Below are positions 27,991-37,151 of a stretch of DNA of 64,000 nt, piece after piece; position 1 is the first letter of the stretch, and each line of letters opens with the position of its first letter. The notes under the pieces are model-generated. The model was not told the DNA's origin, did no database searches, and worked only from the letters and a program-made list of their open reading frames with translations. A program made the translations under genes and the position numbers. Source of the stretch: Myxococcales bacterium (GTDB lineage: Bacteria; Myxococcota_A; Polyangia; Polyangiales; Ga0077539); contig JAEUKH010000020.1 of assembly GCA_016792845.1 (NCBI GenBank), forward strand, positions 62,001-126,000, in the 5' to 3' direction.

Positions 27991-29298
27991 ATGGCGATGG
28001 CAAAGCGAGCGACGCGGATGGGCTTCGGGCGACGGGCGCCGAGGCTGGCTGGGGCCTTGGCGATACGCCTCGGGCTGAGCCTATGGGGCCCTCTTGCGGG
28101 CGCTCAAACCCTCAACGATTACGACCCCCAGAACCGCGGGTGGAACGGCACCGCCGAGCTCGTCGCCGGGGCCACCGGGGTCGACGTCGAGCTCGTGCCC
28201 ACGCAGACCCTCGATTGGGATCACCTCCAACGTGGGCACGGTCTCTTGGTCGTCTACCCCCGCGAGGCGGTGAGCGTGCCCGACCTCTCGGCCTTCCTCG
28301 AAGAGGGGGGGCGCGTCGCTTGGTTCGACGATTTTGGGCGCTCTGACGAGGTGTGGCGGTGGTTTCAGTTTCGCCGCGAGCCCGGGGTCGTGGGCACGGC
28401 GCGCTCGCCCGAGCTGCCTGAGCTCTTGCTCGCGCGCCCGCGGCTTGTGCACCCGCTCACCGAGGGGGTCGACACGCTGGTGACGAACATCCCCGTGGGG
28501 CTCACGCACCCTCGGCTCTCGCCGCTCTTCGAGTTCGTCGGCGACGACCCGCGGGGGCTCCTGCTCGTCGGCCAGATCGGTCAAGGCAAGCTCGTGGCCT
28601 GCGGCGACCCGAGCGTGCTCTTGAACACGATGCAGCGCTTCCCCGGCAACCGACGGTTCTCTGAGAACCTCATGCAGTTTCTGGCGGGCGGTCGCGGCGG
28701 CCGGGTGACCCTCGTCTGGGGCGACTTCACCCAGCGCGGGAGCTACCACGGCCGAACCCGCCCCCGCACCCGCGCCCGCGAGGCGGTGGTCACCCTCAAC
28801 GACGCCTTCGGGTCGCTGTCGAGCCTCGTCGCGATGCCCAGGGTGGCCAGGCCCCTCGGCTTGATCGTCGCCCTCGCCGCGATGGCCGTCTTCGCCGTGC
28901 TGAGCTGGGGGCGCCGACCGAGCGAGCGCTACGGCCCCCGTGGGCCTGTCGGCAGCGCCGCCGGGGCCACCGAGCGCGCGGCGATTTTTACAGCCCCAGG
29001 GGCCAACCTCTTCGTGCCCGCCATCATCGCCCGGAGGCTGCTCGAACATCGGCTCCTCAAGGCCACCGGGCTCAAGGCGCCGATCGACCTGCGGGCCGTG
29101 CTCGATCGGCTCTCGACGCAGATCGGCGCGGCCGAGCGAGACACCATCCGGTCGCTGCTGGTGACCCTTGAGGGGCTGCACGACGCGGCCGAGCGCGACG
29201 AGCGGGTGACGGTCTCGCCGCGGCGGTTCCTGTCGATCTGGAGGCAGATTGGTGCGATCCTCCCGCGCCTCGAACGAGACAGAGCAAACGATGGCTGA
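27991..29298 (+). CDS. DUF4350-type membrane protein of the MoxR/DUF58 cluster
   Basis: A 435-residue protein with a signal-like N-terminus (LAGALAIRLGLSLWGPLAGAQ), a large extracytoplasmic domain (about residues 40-265: NDYDPQNRGWNGTAELV, EEGGRVAWFDDFG, LLVGQIGQGKLVACGDPSVLLN), one membrane helix (GLIVALAAMAVFAVLSW), and a cytoplasmic tail. The pattern fits DUF4350 proteins, which sit beside MoxR and DUF58 genes. I chose ATG 27991; a TTG at 27979 is possible. Its end overlaps the MoxR start by eight bases, so the three genes form an operon. Role probably in envelope or cell-surface complex maturation, by association. Confidence 0.8.
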   Translation: MAMAKRATRMGFGRRAPRLAGALAIRLGLSLWGPLAGAQTLNDYDPQNRGWNGTAELVAGATGVDVELVPTQTLDWDHLQRGHGLLVVYPREAVSVPDLSAFLEEGGRVAWFDDFGRSDEVWRWFQFRREPGVVGTARSPELPELLLARPRLVHPLTEGVDTLVTNIPVGLTHPRLSPLFEFVGDDPRGLLLVGQIGQGKLVACGDPSVLLNTMQRFPGNRRFSENLMQFLAGGRGGRVTLVWGDFTQRGSYHGRTRPRTRAREAVVTLNDAFGSLSSLVAMPRVARPLGLIVALAAMAVFAVLSWGRRPSERYGPRGPVGSAAGATERAAIFTAPGANLFVPAIIARRLLEHRLLKATGLKAPIDLRAVLDRLSTQIGAAERDTIRSLLVTLEGLHDAAERDERVTVSPRRFLSIWRQIGAILPRLERDRANDG

Positions 29299-30337
29299 AC
29301 CTTCTCTCGCGCCGCCTCCGACCACCCCGTTGACCCCCGAAGTGATCGGCCGCGCCCAATCGATGGTGCGCGCGGTGCTCGACGAGGTGGGGCGCTCGTA
29401 CCTCGGGCGCAAAGAGATCCCCGAGCTGATCTTGACGGCCCTCCTGGCCCGCGGGCATTGCCTCCTCGAAGGCGTGCCCGGGGTGGCCAAGACGACCCTC
29501 ATCAAGTCCTTCGCCACGGTGATCGGCGGCACCTTCAAGCGCATTCAGTTCACCCCCGACCTCTTGCCGAGCGACATCACCGGCACCTATGTGCTCTCGG
29601 CCCGCGAGGGGGGCTTCACGCTGCGCCACGGGCCGATCTTTTCGCACGTCGTCTTGGGCGACGAGATCAACCGCGCCCCGGCCAAGACCCAGTCGGCGCT
29701 GCTCGAAGCCATGCAAGAGCGGCAGGTGACCATCGACGGCGAGACCCACCCCCTCGCGGCGCCCTTCTTCGTGCTCGCCACGCAGAACCCCCTCGAACAA
29801 GAGGGCACCTACCCCCTGCCCGAGGCCCAGGTCGACCGCTTTCTCTTGCGCATCGTGGTGCCGTACCCCTCGGTCGAAGAAGAGGTTCGCATCCTTCGCA
29901 CCTACTCGACGCGGCCGCCGACGCCGACCTCGGTGGTGGCGCTTGAGAACGTCACCTGGCTCCAATCGGTGGCCGACGCGGTGCACGTCGACGACGAGGT
30001 GTACAACTACGCCGTGGCCCTCGCGCACTACACCCGCGCGCACCCGCGCATCGCCCTCGGGGCCTCGCCGCGGGCCTCGCTCGGCATCGTGCTCGCCGCG
30101 CGGGCCTGGGCCCTCGTGCAGGGGCGGGGGTTTGTGATCCCCGATGATTTGAAGCGCGTGGCCGCGCCGGTGTTGAGCCATCGCATCATCCCCGGGGCCG
30201 AGGCCGAGTCTGAAGGGGTGACCCGCGAGGCCCTTGTCGATGAGGCCCTCGCGCGGGTGCCGTACCGCCGCAGCGAGGCACGCGCCGAGCCGCCCGGGTA
30301 CGGCGCGTCGGCGGTGGTGAGCGAGGGGGCGCGCTAG
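29291..30337 (+). CDS. MoxR-family AAA+ ATPase
   Basis: A 348-residue ATPase with Walker A GVPGVAKTTL, Walker B VVLGDEINRAPAKTQ, sensor 1 ATQNPLEQEGTYPLPEAQ and the C-terminal lid with LGASPRASL. These motifs mark the MoxR group, chaperone-like ATPases that act on VWA or DUF58 partners. It overlaps the DUF4350 gene by eight bases and is followed after four bases by the DUF58 gene, the classic arrangement. Confidence 0.95.
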   Translation: MAEPSLAPPPTTPLTPEVIGRAQSMVRAVLDEVGRSYLGRKEIPELILTALLARGHCLLEGVPGVAKTTLIKSFATVIGGTFKRIQFTPDLLPSDITGTYVLSAREGGFTLRHGPIFSHVVLGDEINRAPAKTQSALLEAMQERQVTIDGETHPLAAPFFVLATQNPLEQEGTYPLPEAQVDRFLLRIVVPYPSVEEEVRILRTYSTRPPTPTSVVALENVTWLQSVADAVHVDDEVYNYAVALAHYTRAHPRIALGASPRASLGIVLAARAWALVQGRGFVIPDDLKRVAAPVLSHRIIPGAEAESEGVTREALVDEALARVPYRRSEARAEPPGYGASAVVSEGAR

Positions 30338-30341
30338 CCTC

Positions 30342-31979
30342 GTGCCGCAGCTCGGTGCCCCAGGGCGATGGCTCCTCACGGGGTCGGCGGTGATGACCAC
30401 GGCGGGCCTCGTCGCGGGCTTTGCGCCGGTGGTGGTGGCCGGCGCGGCGGTGCTCTCGGGGCTCGCCGTCGGGTACGTGGCCTCGCTGCCCTTGTCGCGG
30501 GTGATGCGCCGCAAGCGGCTCGAATTCTCATGGTGGATCAAGCCCCGGGTCGACGCCTCGGGGAGCGCCCAAGCGCCGCGCCGCCCAGACGAGCCCGTGG
30601 CCCTTCGGGTGACGCTCCGAAACCCTACCGACGAGACCTTGCGCTTCTCGACGCCGCGGCTCGCGCTCTCGCCGGGCCTTCGGTACACCCGCGAGGGCGG
30701 GGCCCGGGTCGAGGTGCCGCCGCGCTCGCTCGTCGCCTTCGACCTCGAAGTGTCAGCGGCCTACGCGGGGCGGCATGTGCTGCACGGCGCGTGGATGAGC
30801 CTCTCGGGCCCTCTCGGGGTGGTTTGGGTGCCGCTCTACTTCCCCAGCCCGTTGGTGCTGGAGGTGCAACCGCGGGGGGCCGGAGGTCTTGCAGGGGCGC
30901 AAGCCCGCACCCGCAATTTGCCCTCGGCCGTGCGCACCGGCAAGGCCACCCGGCGCGCGGGCGAGGGGCCCGAGCTGCGCGAGCTGCGCGACCATCAGCC
31001 CGGCGACCCCTACCGCCGCATCGCGTGGGGGCCGAGCGCGCGCCGCGGCAAGCTCCTCGTGCGCGAGACCGAAGACGAGTCGCAGACCACCCGCTGCCTC
31101 GTCGTCGACGCCTCGGCCACGATGCGGGGCGATGACAGCGGCCGAGCGCGGCTCGATTACGTCATCGAGGTCGCCGCCCAAGCGGCCCGGGCGGCGCAGA
31201 GCGCGGGCGACCGCTTGGGGCTCTGGGCCTTCGACCGTCGGGTGGTGAGCGCCGTCGCGGCGGGCGACGGGAGCCAGCACCTTCGGGCCCTCGTGCAGAG
31301 CGCCATCGAGCTCCGGGGGCTCGTCGACGAAGACCTCACCGACCTCGACGACGAGGGCCTGATCGAGACCGTGGCCCGGTACTTTCGTGAGCAAGAGGGG
31401 GTCGATGTGTTTCGCGGGGCGCGGGCTTATGAGGCGCGCGAGCGCATCTTGCGGCTCATCGAGCGGAGCGCCGGCGCCGACCCGGCGATGCGCGTGGCGG
31501 TGCGGGCCACCGAGCACACCGCGCGGGTGATGCGGGCCTTCTGTCGCGCGCGGGCCATCACCCTGCCGTTGAAGGTAGACCCCAGCGGAGAGGCCAAAAT
31601 GCGCGGCCTCGTCGAGGCCCTCGGGGCCGCGATGGAGGGCGCCCGGGAGCCCCGCACATTGCTCGTCCTCAGCGACCTCGACCAGGTGGGGAGCGAGTAC
31701 GCGTCGCTGCGAAAGGCGCTCGGGGTGGCGAAGATGAAGCGGCACCGGGTCTCGATGGTGGTGCCCGTGGGCGATGACTTCATGCCTCGGGTGAAGCGGT
31801 CGCTCGCGGGCGAGGCGCGCGAGGCCGCCGAGGCGGTGCGGTCGCTCTTGTTGGCCGAAGAGCAGAGCCGCGTCGAGGGGCTCCGCGGGGTGCTCGGCAA
31901 GCTCGGGGTGCCCTTGCTCACGGTGCGCGCGGGAGACGGCTTTGCGCGCATTCTGCGGGTCACCGCCGCGCGTCGTTAG
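30342..31979 (+). CDS. DUF58 (VWA-like) membrane protein, partner of MoxR
   Basis: A 545-residue protein with two N-terminal membrane helices (about residues 10-50), a beta-rich extracytoplasmic part, and the DUF58 hallmark RDHQPGDPYRRIAWGPSARRGKLLVRETEDE. A VWA-like region follows (CLVVDASATMRG with a degenerate MIDAS, then RTLLVLSDLDQVG). It starts with GTG four bases after the MoxR stop. DUF58 proteins are substrates or partners of MoxR. The full set usually includes a transglutaminase-like protein, which is not adjacent here. Confidence 0.9.
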   Translation: MPQLGAPGRWLLTGSAVMTTAGLVAGFAPVVVAGAAVLSGLAVGYVASLPLSRVMRRKRLEFSWWIKPRVDASGSAQAPRRPDEPVALRVTLRNPTDETLRFSTPRLALSPGLRYTREGGARVEVPPRSLVAFDLEVSAAYAGRHVLHGAWMSLSGPLGVVWVPLYFPSPLVLEVQPRGAGGLAGAQARTRNLPSAVRTGKATRRAGEGPELRELRDHQPGDPYRRIAWGPSARRGKLLVRETEDESQTTRCLVVDASATMRGDDSGRARLDYVIEVAAQAARAAQSAGDRLGLWAFDRRVVSAVAAGDGSQHLRALVQSAIELRGLVDEDLTDLDDEGLIETVARYFREQEGVDVFRGARAYEARERILRLIERSAGADPAMRVAVRATEHTARVMRAFCRARAITLPLKVDPSGEAKMRGLVEALGAAMEGAREPRTLLVLSDLDQVGSEYASLRKALGVAKMKRHRVSMVVPVGDDFMPRVKRSLAGEAREAAEAVRSLLLAEEQSRVEGLRGVLGKLGVPLLTVRAGDGFARILRVTAARR

Positions 31980-32041
31980 GGCGCCCTGGCGGCGCCGAGG
32001 GGCTACCGTCGGGGGCGGCGCTGTCGTAGAGCTCGGCGGCG

Positions 32042-34372
32042 ATGATGCTCCCGATTCATGCGGCCCGTTCGGCCTTCGAGGCGGCCCTCGGCGAGGGCTC
32101 GGTGGTGCTCACGTCGCCTACGGGTTCGGGCAAATCGACCGAGGTGCCGCGGTGGGTGGCGGCGACGACGCCGGTGCTGGTGGTCGAGCCGCGGCGTGTG
32201 GCGTGTCGCGCCTTGGCGGCGCGGGTGTCGGAGCTTGAGGGCGCGCCGCTCGGGGGCCGTGTGGGGTACGCCGTTCGCGACGCGGCGCAGTACGGGGCCG
32301 ACACGCAGATCTTGTTCGCGACGCCGGGCATGGTGCTCCATCAGCGCGGGCTGCTCGCGCGCTTTGGGGTGGTGGTGCTCGACGAGTTTCACGAGCGCGG
32401 GCTCGACACCGACCTCTTGTTGGCCCTCTTGGGGGGCGCGGCGTCGGGGCCGAAGCTGGTGGTGATGTCGGCCACCCTCGACGGCGCGCGGGTGGCGCAG
32501 CACCTCGGGGCGCGGCTGATCGAGGCCGAGGGGAGCGCCTTTCCGGTAGAGATTCGGTACCGCGAGTCTGCGCCGCAGCTGCCGCGGGTCGAGCAGCTCG
32601 TCGAGCGGGTGCGGGCCGCCCTCGATGCGGCCCTCGGCGACCCCGGCGACGTGCTCATCTTTCTCCCCGGAAAGGGCGAAATCGAAGCCGTCTCGCGGGC
32701 CCTGCGGGGCGGCGATTTCGAGCTCATCGCCCTTCATGGCGGGCTCTCCCTCGAAGGCCAGCGGCAAGCGTTTCTGCCCGCGCGTCGTCGCAAGGTGATC
32801 GTCGCGACCAACGTGGCCGAGACCTCGTTGACGCTCCCCGGGGTGGGCGTGGTGATCGACGCCGGGCTCGTGCGGCGCACCCGCTATCACGCAGGGCGGG
32901 GCTACCTCACCCTGGCCGCGGTGGCCCAAGACAGCGCCGACCAGCGCGCGGGCCGTGCGGGCCGTACTCGGGCGGGCGTCTGCCATCGACTCTGGGGGCG
33001 GGGCGCGATGCTCGAACGGGTGACGCCGCCGGAGCTGCACCGGGAGTCGCTCGTTCCGTTGGTGTTGGGGGCTGCGGCGTGGGGGCACCGTGCGCGCACG
33101 CTGCGGTGGCTCGACCCGCCGCGCGACCACGCCCTCGACGCGGCCGAGCGCGAGCTTGAGACCCTCGGGGCCCTCGACGCGCACGGCGCCCTCACCGCCT
33201 CGGGCGCGACGCTCTACGCGACGCCGCTCGAAGCCCCTCTCGCGCGCCTGGTGGTCGAGGCCCGCCGTCGCGGCACCCTCGACGACGTGATCGACCTCGT
33301 GTCGGCGCTCTCGCTCGGTCGACCGCTCTTCGCGCGGGAGGCCCACGACGAGGGCGCGCTGCGTGCGGGCGATTGTGACGCCACGGCGCTCATCCGTGCG
33401 GTGCGCGAGGCGGCCCTCGACGACCCCGAGGTGCTGCGGTCGTCGCTCGAAGAGGCGCGCACCGTGCGCGCGCGCTTGCGCCGTGAGCAGCGGTTGGAGG
33501 CCGCCCCGACGCAAGGCCCCGTCGACCGCGACGCGCTCGTCGCGACGGCGATGGCCGCCGACCCGCGGTGGGTTCACGTCGTGCGCGTGCGCGGCCGACA
33601 CGAGGCCCTCAGCAACGGGGGCACCGAGATCGAGCTCGCGCGTGAGAGCCTCGCGCGCCGGGTGCGCGACCTCGCCGGCGTGGTGGTCTTCGAGACCCGC
33701 GCCTTCGGCACCCTCGTCGACACCCGGGTGGTGGCCACCTGCGCGACGCCGGTCAGCCTCGCGACGATGGCCCGCGCGGGGCTCGGCGTCGACCGCCTCG
33801 GCCAGGTGCGGCTCGTCGATCAGCGCGTGGTCGCCACGGTCGAGCGCGTCTACGCGGGGCGCGTGCTCGCGACGCGCGACGAGGCGCCCGAAGGTTCTGT
33901 GGCGCGCGAGGCCCTCGCGGCGCTCTTTCTGCGCGGCAGCCTCTTCAAAGCCGCGCTGCCCGTGCTGAGAGAGCGCCTCTCGCTCGCGCGGCTCGCGGTG
34001 CGCTTGGGGCACGAGGCCTGGGTCGACGCGGCGGTGCTGGCGAACCCGAGCCTCGAAGCGTGGGTGGCCGCGCGGCTCGTGACCCTGGGCGTCGCGCACG
34101 GCGATGACCTCGCGCTCTTGTCAGGCGACGACCTGCTCGCGCCCGAGCTCGCGCCGTCGTTGCGCGACGCGCTCGAACGCAGCCACCCGCGCACGGTCAA
34201 CGTCGGCGACGCCCGCTACAGCGTGGAGTACGACCTCGATGCCCAGTGGGTGACCCTCAGGCTCGTGGCGGGGCAGCGCCGCGACGCGCCTCCGCTGGGG
34301 TACCTGCCGCGCTTCGAGGGCTTCAAGGTGCGCGTCGAGGGCCCGCGGGGTGTCACGGTGCTCCGCGGGTAG
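32042..34372 (+). CDS. hrpB: ATP-dependent RNA helicase HrpB
   Basis: A 776-residue DEAH-box helicase. Motif I is SPTGSGKSTEVP, motif Ia VVEPRRVACRALA, motif II DEFHERGLDTDL (DEFH variant usual for HrpB), motif III MSATLDG, motif V VATNVAETSLTLPGV, and motif VI QRAGRAGRTRAGV. A helicase-associated domain and the HrpB C-terminal region follow. The length is close to the family usual of about 810. It may start at either of two adjacent ATGs. It begins 62 bases after the DUF58 gene in the same direction but is probably independent. Confidence 0.93.
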   Translation: MMLPIHAARSAFEAALGEGSVVLTSPTGSGKSTEVPRWVAATTPVLVVEPRRVACRALAARVSELEGAPLGGRVGYAVRDAAQYGADTQILFATPGMVLHQRGLLARFGVVVLDEFHERGLDTDLLLALLGGAASGPKLVVMSATLDGARVAQHLGARLIEAEGSAFPVEIRYRESAPQLPRVEQLVERVRAALDAALGDPGDVLIFLPGKGEIEAVSRALRGGDFELIALHGGLSLEGQRQAFLPARRRKVIVATNVAETSLTLPGVGVVIDAGLVRRTRYHAGRGYLTLAAVAQDSADQRAGRAGRTRAGVCHRLWGRGAMLERVTPPELHRESLVPLVLGAAAWGHRARTLRWLDPPRDHALDAAERELETLGALDAHGALTASGATLYATPLEAPLARLVVEARRRGTLDDVIDLVSALSLGRPLFAREAHDEGALRAGDCDATALIRAVREAALDDPEVLRSSLEEARTVRARLRREQRLEAAPTQGPVDRDALVATAMAADPRWVHVVRVRGRHEALSNGGTEIELARESLARRVRDLAGVVVFETRAFGTLVDTRVVATCATPVSLATMARAGLGVDRLGQVRLVDQRVVATVERVYAGRVLATRDEAPEGSVAREALAALFLRGSLFKAALPVLRERLSLARLAVRLGHEAWVDAAVLANPSLEAWVAARLVTLGVAHGDDLALLSGDDLLAPELAPSLRDALERSHPRTVNVGDARYSVEYDLDAQWVTLRLVAGQRRDAPPLGYLPRFEGFKVRVEGPRGVTVLRG

Positions 34373-34821
34373 CGGAGGCGTCTCGGCGCGTGAGGGGGGC
34401 GATTCAGCGGCCTCATGGACGGCGCGCATGGGCCGTCGCGGATCGGTACGGGCCCGGGGCGCAGGCCATCGTCGAGAGGGCGACCGGCCGCAGCGCCGAC
34501 GAACCTATCGAGGGTCTGCCTGCCAGCATGATCAGCATGGCAGGCAGACCCGGCGCGCTTGCGTCGCCCGAGATGACCTGATCGAAAACCACAAGGTTGA
34601 ATACGCGTGCCATGAGACTGCCGCCGTACCCACCCATCATGCTCGAGTGGATGACGCGACCGTCACGCCGTTGGAGTCACCATGGCCCCTGGTGCGTGAT
34701 GCGTCTTTCTGGCACGGAGCATTCGCCCCCACCCCACCCGATTCTGTTAACACGTTATTTCGTTTTTTATTCTCGATGGGTTATGGGTGCGAAATTACGT
34801 CGCGCTGTCAGACGGCCCGCC
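34373..34821. other. 449-base gap between hrpB and the Cys-rich lipoprotein gene
   Basis: No convincing gene. The stretch is less GC-rich than its surroundings, with an AT-rich patch at about 34745-34780. A 75-codon frame on the minus strand (34413-34640) has atypical codon use, so I do not call it. The gap contains a 14-base perfect inverted repeat, listed separately. The composition suggests remains of transferred or decayed DNA. Confidence 0.5.
34512..34551. repeat. 14-base perfect inverted repeat with 12-base loop
   Basis: GGGTCTGCCTGCCA (34512-34525) and its exact complement (34538-34551) enclose 12 bases. There is no T-run on either side, so it is a poor intrinsic terminator. It could be a protein site, the end of a mobile repeat or a hairpin in an RNA. 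Confidence 0.8.
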
Positions 34822-35631
34822 TCACACGCAGCGCCCGCCCGCGCAGCTGCCCTCGCGACAGACCGTGCCGCAGCAGGGCTCGCCGCGGAGGCCGCAGGCC
34901 CTGCAAAACCCGCCCAGACACGCCGTCGCGCCGCTGCACCGCTGACCCGGACAGCACGCCGCCCCGTCGGTGCCGCAAGGCCGACAAAGGCCCGCGGTGC
35001 AGAAATGGTTCGCGCTGCACTCAAAGCCGCCGCAACACGGCGTGTCGGTGATGCCGCAGGCGCGACAGAAGCCCGCCGTGCAGCTGTGACCGCCCTGACA
35101 GAGCGGCTCGCTCGCACAACACCGTTCGTCGGCGCCTCCGCACGGCGGCGGCGGCACCTCGCACCGACCCCCCGCGCAGCGCAGCCCCGCGCCGCACACC
35201 CCGGGGTCACAACAGGGCTCGCCCGCGCGCCCGCACGGCGGCTCGACGCACACCCCGCCCGCGCACTGAAACCCCGTGTTGCAGTAGAGGCCCCTGCAAC
35301 ATGGGTCGTTGCGCGTGCCGCAGGGCGCCGGGAGCCCCGTGTCGACGGCGCCGTCTCCCGGGTTTGGCGCGACATCCTCGGGTGGCGGCGCGTCGAAGGG
35401 ATGACCCGCGTCGCCCGCATCGGGGGCGGTCGGTGAAACATCGGGTGAAACATCGGGTGAAACATCGGGTGAAACATCGTCGGGCCCACCGCGGTCTGCG
35501 CTCTGGGGCGCGCCGCGGTCGTCTTGAAAGCGCGGGTCGTCGTCGAAGACAGGGGCGGCGTCGGTCGAGGCCGAGACCCGCGCGCAGCCCACGCTCAACA
35601 CGAAGCACACCCTCGCGATGCGACGCAGCAC
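34822..35631 (-). CDS. Cys-rich lipoprotein with VSPD repeat linker
   Basis: A 269-residue exported protein. The signal region LRRIARVCFVLSVGC ends in a lipobox. An Asp/Pro linker contains VSPD four times, encoded by a 12-base tandem repeat. The remaining 160 residues are six or seven Cys-rich modules of similar pattern, each with a CG..(D/E)PCC..C...C..GxC core, for example CGRAGEPCCDPGVC and CGTDGAACCPGQRC. GTG 35631 gives a normal signal length; a GTG at 35646 is also possible. It lies just downstream of an ABC permease and ATPase on the same strand, so it may be that exporter's partner or cargo. Confidence 0.75.
   Translation of the reverse strand: MLRRIARVCFVLSVGCARVSASTDAAPVFDDDPRFQDDRGAPQSADRGGPDDVSPDVSPDVSPDVSPTAPDAGDAGHPFDAPPPEDVAPNPGDGAVDTGLPAPCGTRNDPCCRGLYCNTGFQCAGGVCVEPPCGRAGEPCCDPGVCGAGLRCAGGRCEVPPPPCGGADERCCASEPLCQGGHSCTAGFCRACGITDTPCCGGFECSANHFCTAGLCRPCGTDGAACCPGQRCSGATACLGGFCRACGLRGEPCCGTVCREGSCAGGRCV
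35432..35479 (-). repeat. 12-base tandem repeat (x4) encoding VSPD
   Basis: Four exact copies of GGTGAAACATCG (plus strand) inside the Cys-rich lipoprotein gene. They encode four SPDV or VSPD units in the linker just after the lipobox region. Confidence 0.95.
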
Positions 35632-35678
35632 GCCGCGAGTGTGCACGCGGGCCGAGGGGCGACGCAACGCCCCGGCGC

Positions 35679-37088
35679 TCAGACGCCGCCGGTGAGGCTC
35701 TCGGCGGGGTCGAGCTGGGCGGCCCGCAGCGCCGGAGCGAGGGCGCTCAGCATGCACGCCGCGACGCCGAAGACGAGCACGCCGAGCACCATCCGCGGCC
35801 CAAAGACGAACCACACCTCGGGCTTGAACGGAAAGGCCGGGAGCCTCGTCCGGGCGAGGTGGTTGACCAGCTGCGAGGCGCCCCACGCGAGGCCCACGCC
35901 CGCGAGGCTCGCCGTGGCGCCGAGGGTCGTCGCCTGGCCGAGCACCAGCACCGCGACGTCGCGGCGGGTCGCGCCCAAGGCGCGCAAGAGCCCCAGTTCG
36001 CCGCGCCGTTCGGCGAGGAGCGCGAAGAAGACCTGCGCGATGTTGAACGAGGCCACCACCACCGTGAGCACGCTCGCGAGCGAGAGGATCGCCGTGATGG
36101 CCGTGACCAGGAGGCCCATCTGCTCGGCGCCGCTCGTGCGCACTTCGAGGCCGAGGGCGCGCACCTGCTGGCTGATCTCGGTCACCGCCGAGGGGTCGGC
36201 GACGTAGACCATCGCGCTCGAAAAGCGCTGGGCGGCGTCTTCGCCGGCGTACTCGCGGTTCAAGCGCTGGGCGACGGCGAGGGGCACGGTGAGGCCGAGC
36301 TCCATCGCGGCGGGTGAGACGCCGACGAGGCGGGCGTAGATGCGGCGCGGGGTGCCGCGGCGGGCGCTGCCGAGACCCGCGCGGCCGACGTCCCATTCGA
36401 GGACGAGCCCTTCGGCGCGTCGCAAGAGCACGTCGCCGAGCCGCGGGAGGTTGTGAGCCGGGGCGATGGCGCCGTTGAAGACCTCGACGAGATAGGGAGA
36501 CACCACCGCGGGGATGGGCGGCGAGCAGCGCCCGGTGGGGTTCGGCACCTCGGGGCCCGCGATGGCGTCGAAGAAGCAATACTCGCCCCCCGTGCAGTCG
36601 CTCTGCGCCCGGCACGCCCGGTGCGAAGCCCGCGGGTCGGGGTCGTCGAAGAAGGTGCCCGGGCTCAAATCAGGGCGCACCCGCGCGGGCTCGACGCCCT
36701 CGGCGGGGATCTCTCCGGCGCCCACGTCGCGGCCGAAAATCGCACGCCCGCCGCGGCCCGCGGTGGGGAAGGCGAGGCGCATCCGCGGGGCTACGGCGCG
36801 CACGCCGGCGACGCGCCCGAGGGCCTCGATCTGTTCAGGGTCGATGCCCGGGGTGCGCGCCCCCAAGAGCGACAGCACCGACCCCACGCTGCTCTCAGGC
36901 GGGATCACCTCGACCCGATCGAGGGGGAAGATGCGCCCGAGCACCACCTCGCGCATGCCCGCCGAGAGCGCGAGGAAGAAGGTCAAGGTCGCGACCCCCA
37001 CGATGATGCCCGCGGCGGCCACCGAGAAGGTCGACGCCGAGCGCCTGAGGTCGCGCCCCACCAGCCGTGCCCAGGGCGCAACCCTCAT
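35679..37088 (-). CDS. ABC transporter permease (MacB/LolE-like) with Cys-containing periplasmic insert
   Basis: A 469-residue FtsX-type permease. It has an N-terminal helix (about residues 19-42), a large periplasmic domain, then three helices in the FtsX region (about 340-460), with the conserved ERRGELGLLRALGATRRDV loop and final PALRAAQLDPAESL. The periplasmic domain (about 150-185) holds an unusual insert, CRAQSDCTGGEYC followed by a fourth Cys in GRCSPP, the same pattern as the Cys-rich modules of exported myxobacterial lipoproteins. It lies between the ATPase gene, 63 bases upstream, and a Cys-rich lipoprotein gene. Confidence 0.88.
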   Translation of the reverse strand: MRVAPWARLVGRDLRRSASTFSVAAAGIIVGVATLTFFLALSAGMREVVLGRIFPLDRVEVIPPESSVGSVLSLLGARTPGIDPEQIEALGRVAGVRAVAPRMRLAFPTAGRGGRAIFGRDVGAGEIPAEGVEPARVRPDLSPGTFFDDPDPRASHRACRAQSDCTGGEYCFFDAIAGPEVPNPTGRCSPPIPAVVSPYLVEVFNGAIAPAHNLPRLGDVLLRRAEGLVLEWDVGRAGLGSARRGTPRRIYARLVGVSPAAMELGLTVPLAVAQRLNREYAGEDAAQRFSSAMVYVADPSAVTEISQQVRALGLEVRTSGAEQMGLLVTAITAILSLASVLTVVVASFNIAQVFFALLAERRGELGLLRALGATRRDVAVLVLGQATTLGATASLAGVGLAWGASQLVNHLARTRLPAFPFKPEVWFVFGPRMVLGVLVFGVAACMLSALAPALRAAQLDPAESLTGGV

Positions 37089-37151
37089 CGCACGACCCCC
37101 GCGGCCGCGCCCATCACTCGCCTGACAGAGGCCTGTCTCATTACGCTCATC

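Noticed and set aside
34413..34640. 75-codon frame in the 34373-34821 gap
   Set aside because: Third-position GC is clearly lower than in the neighbouring genes, there is no recognised domain, and the frame contains the 14-base inverted repeat; probably not coding.
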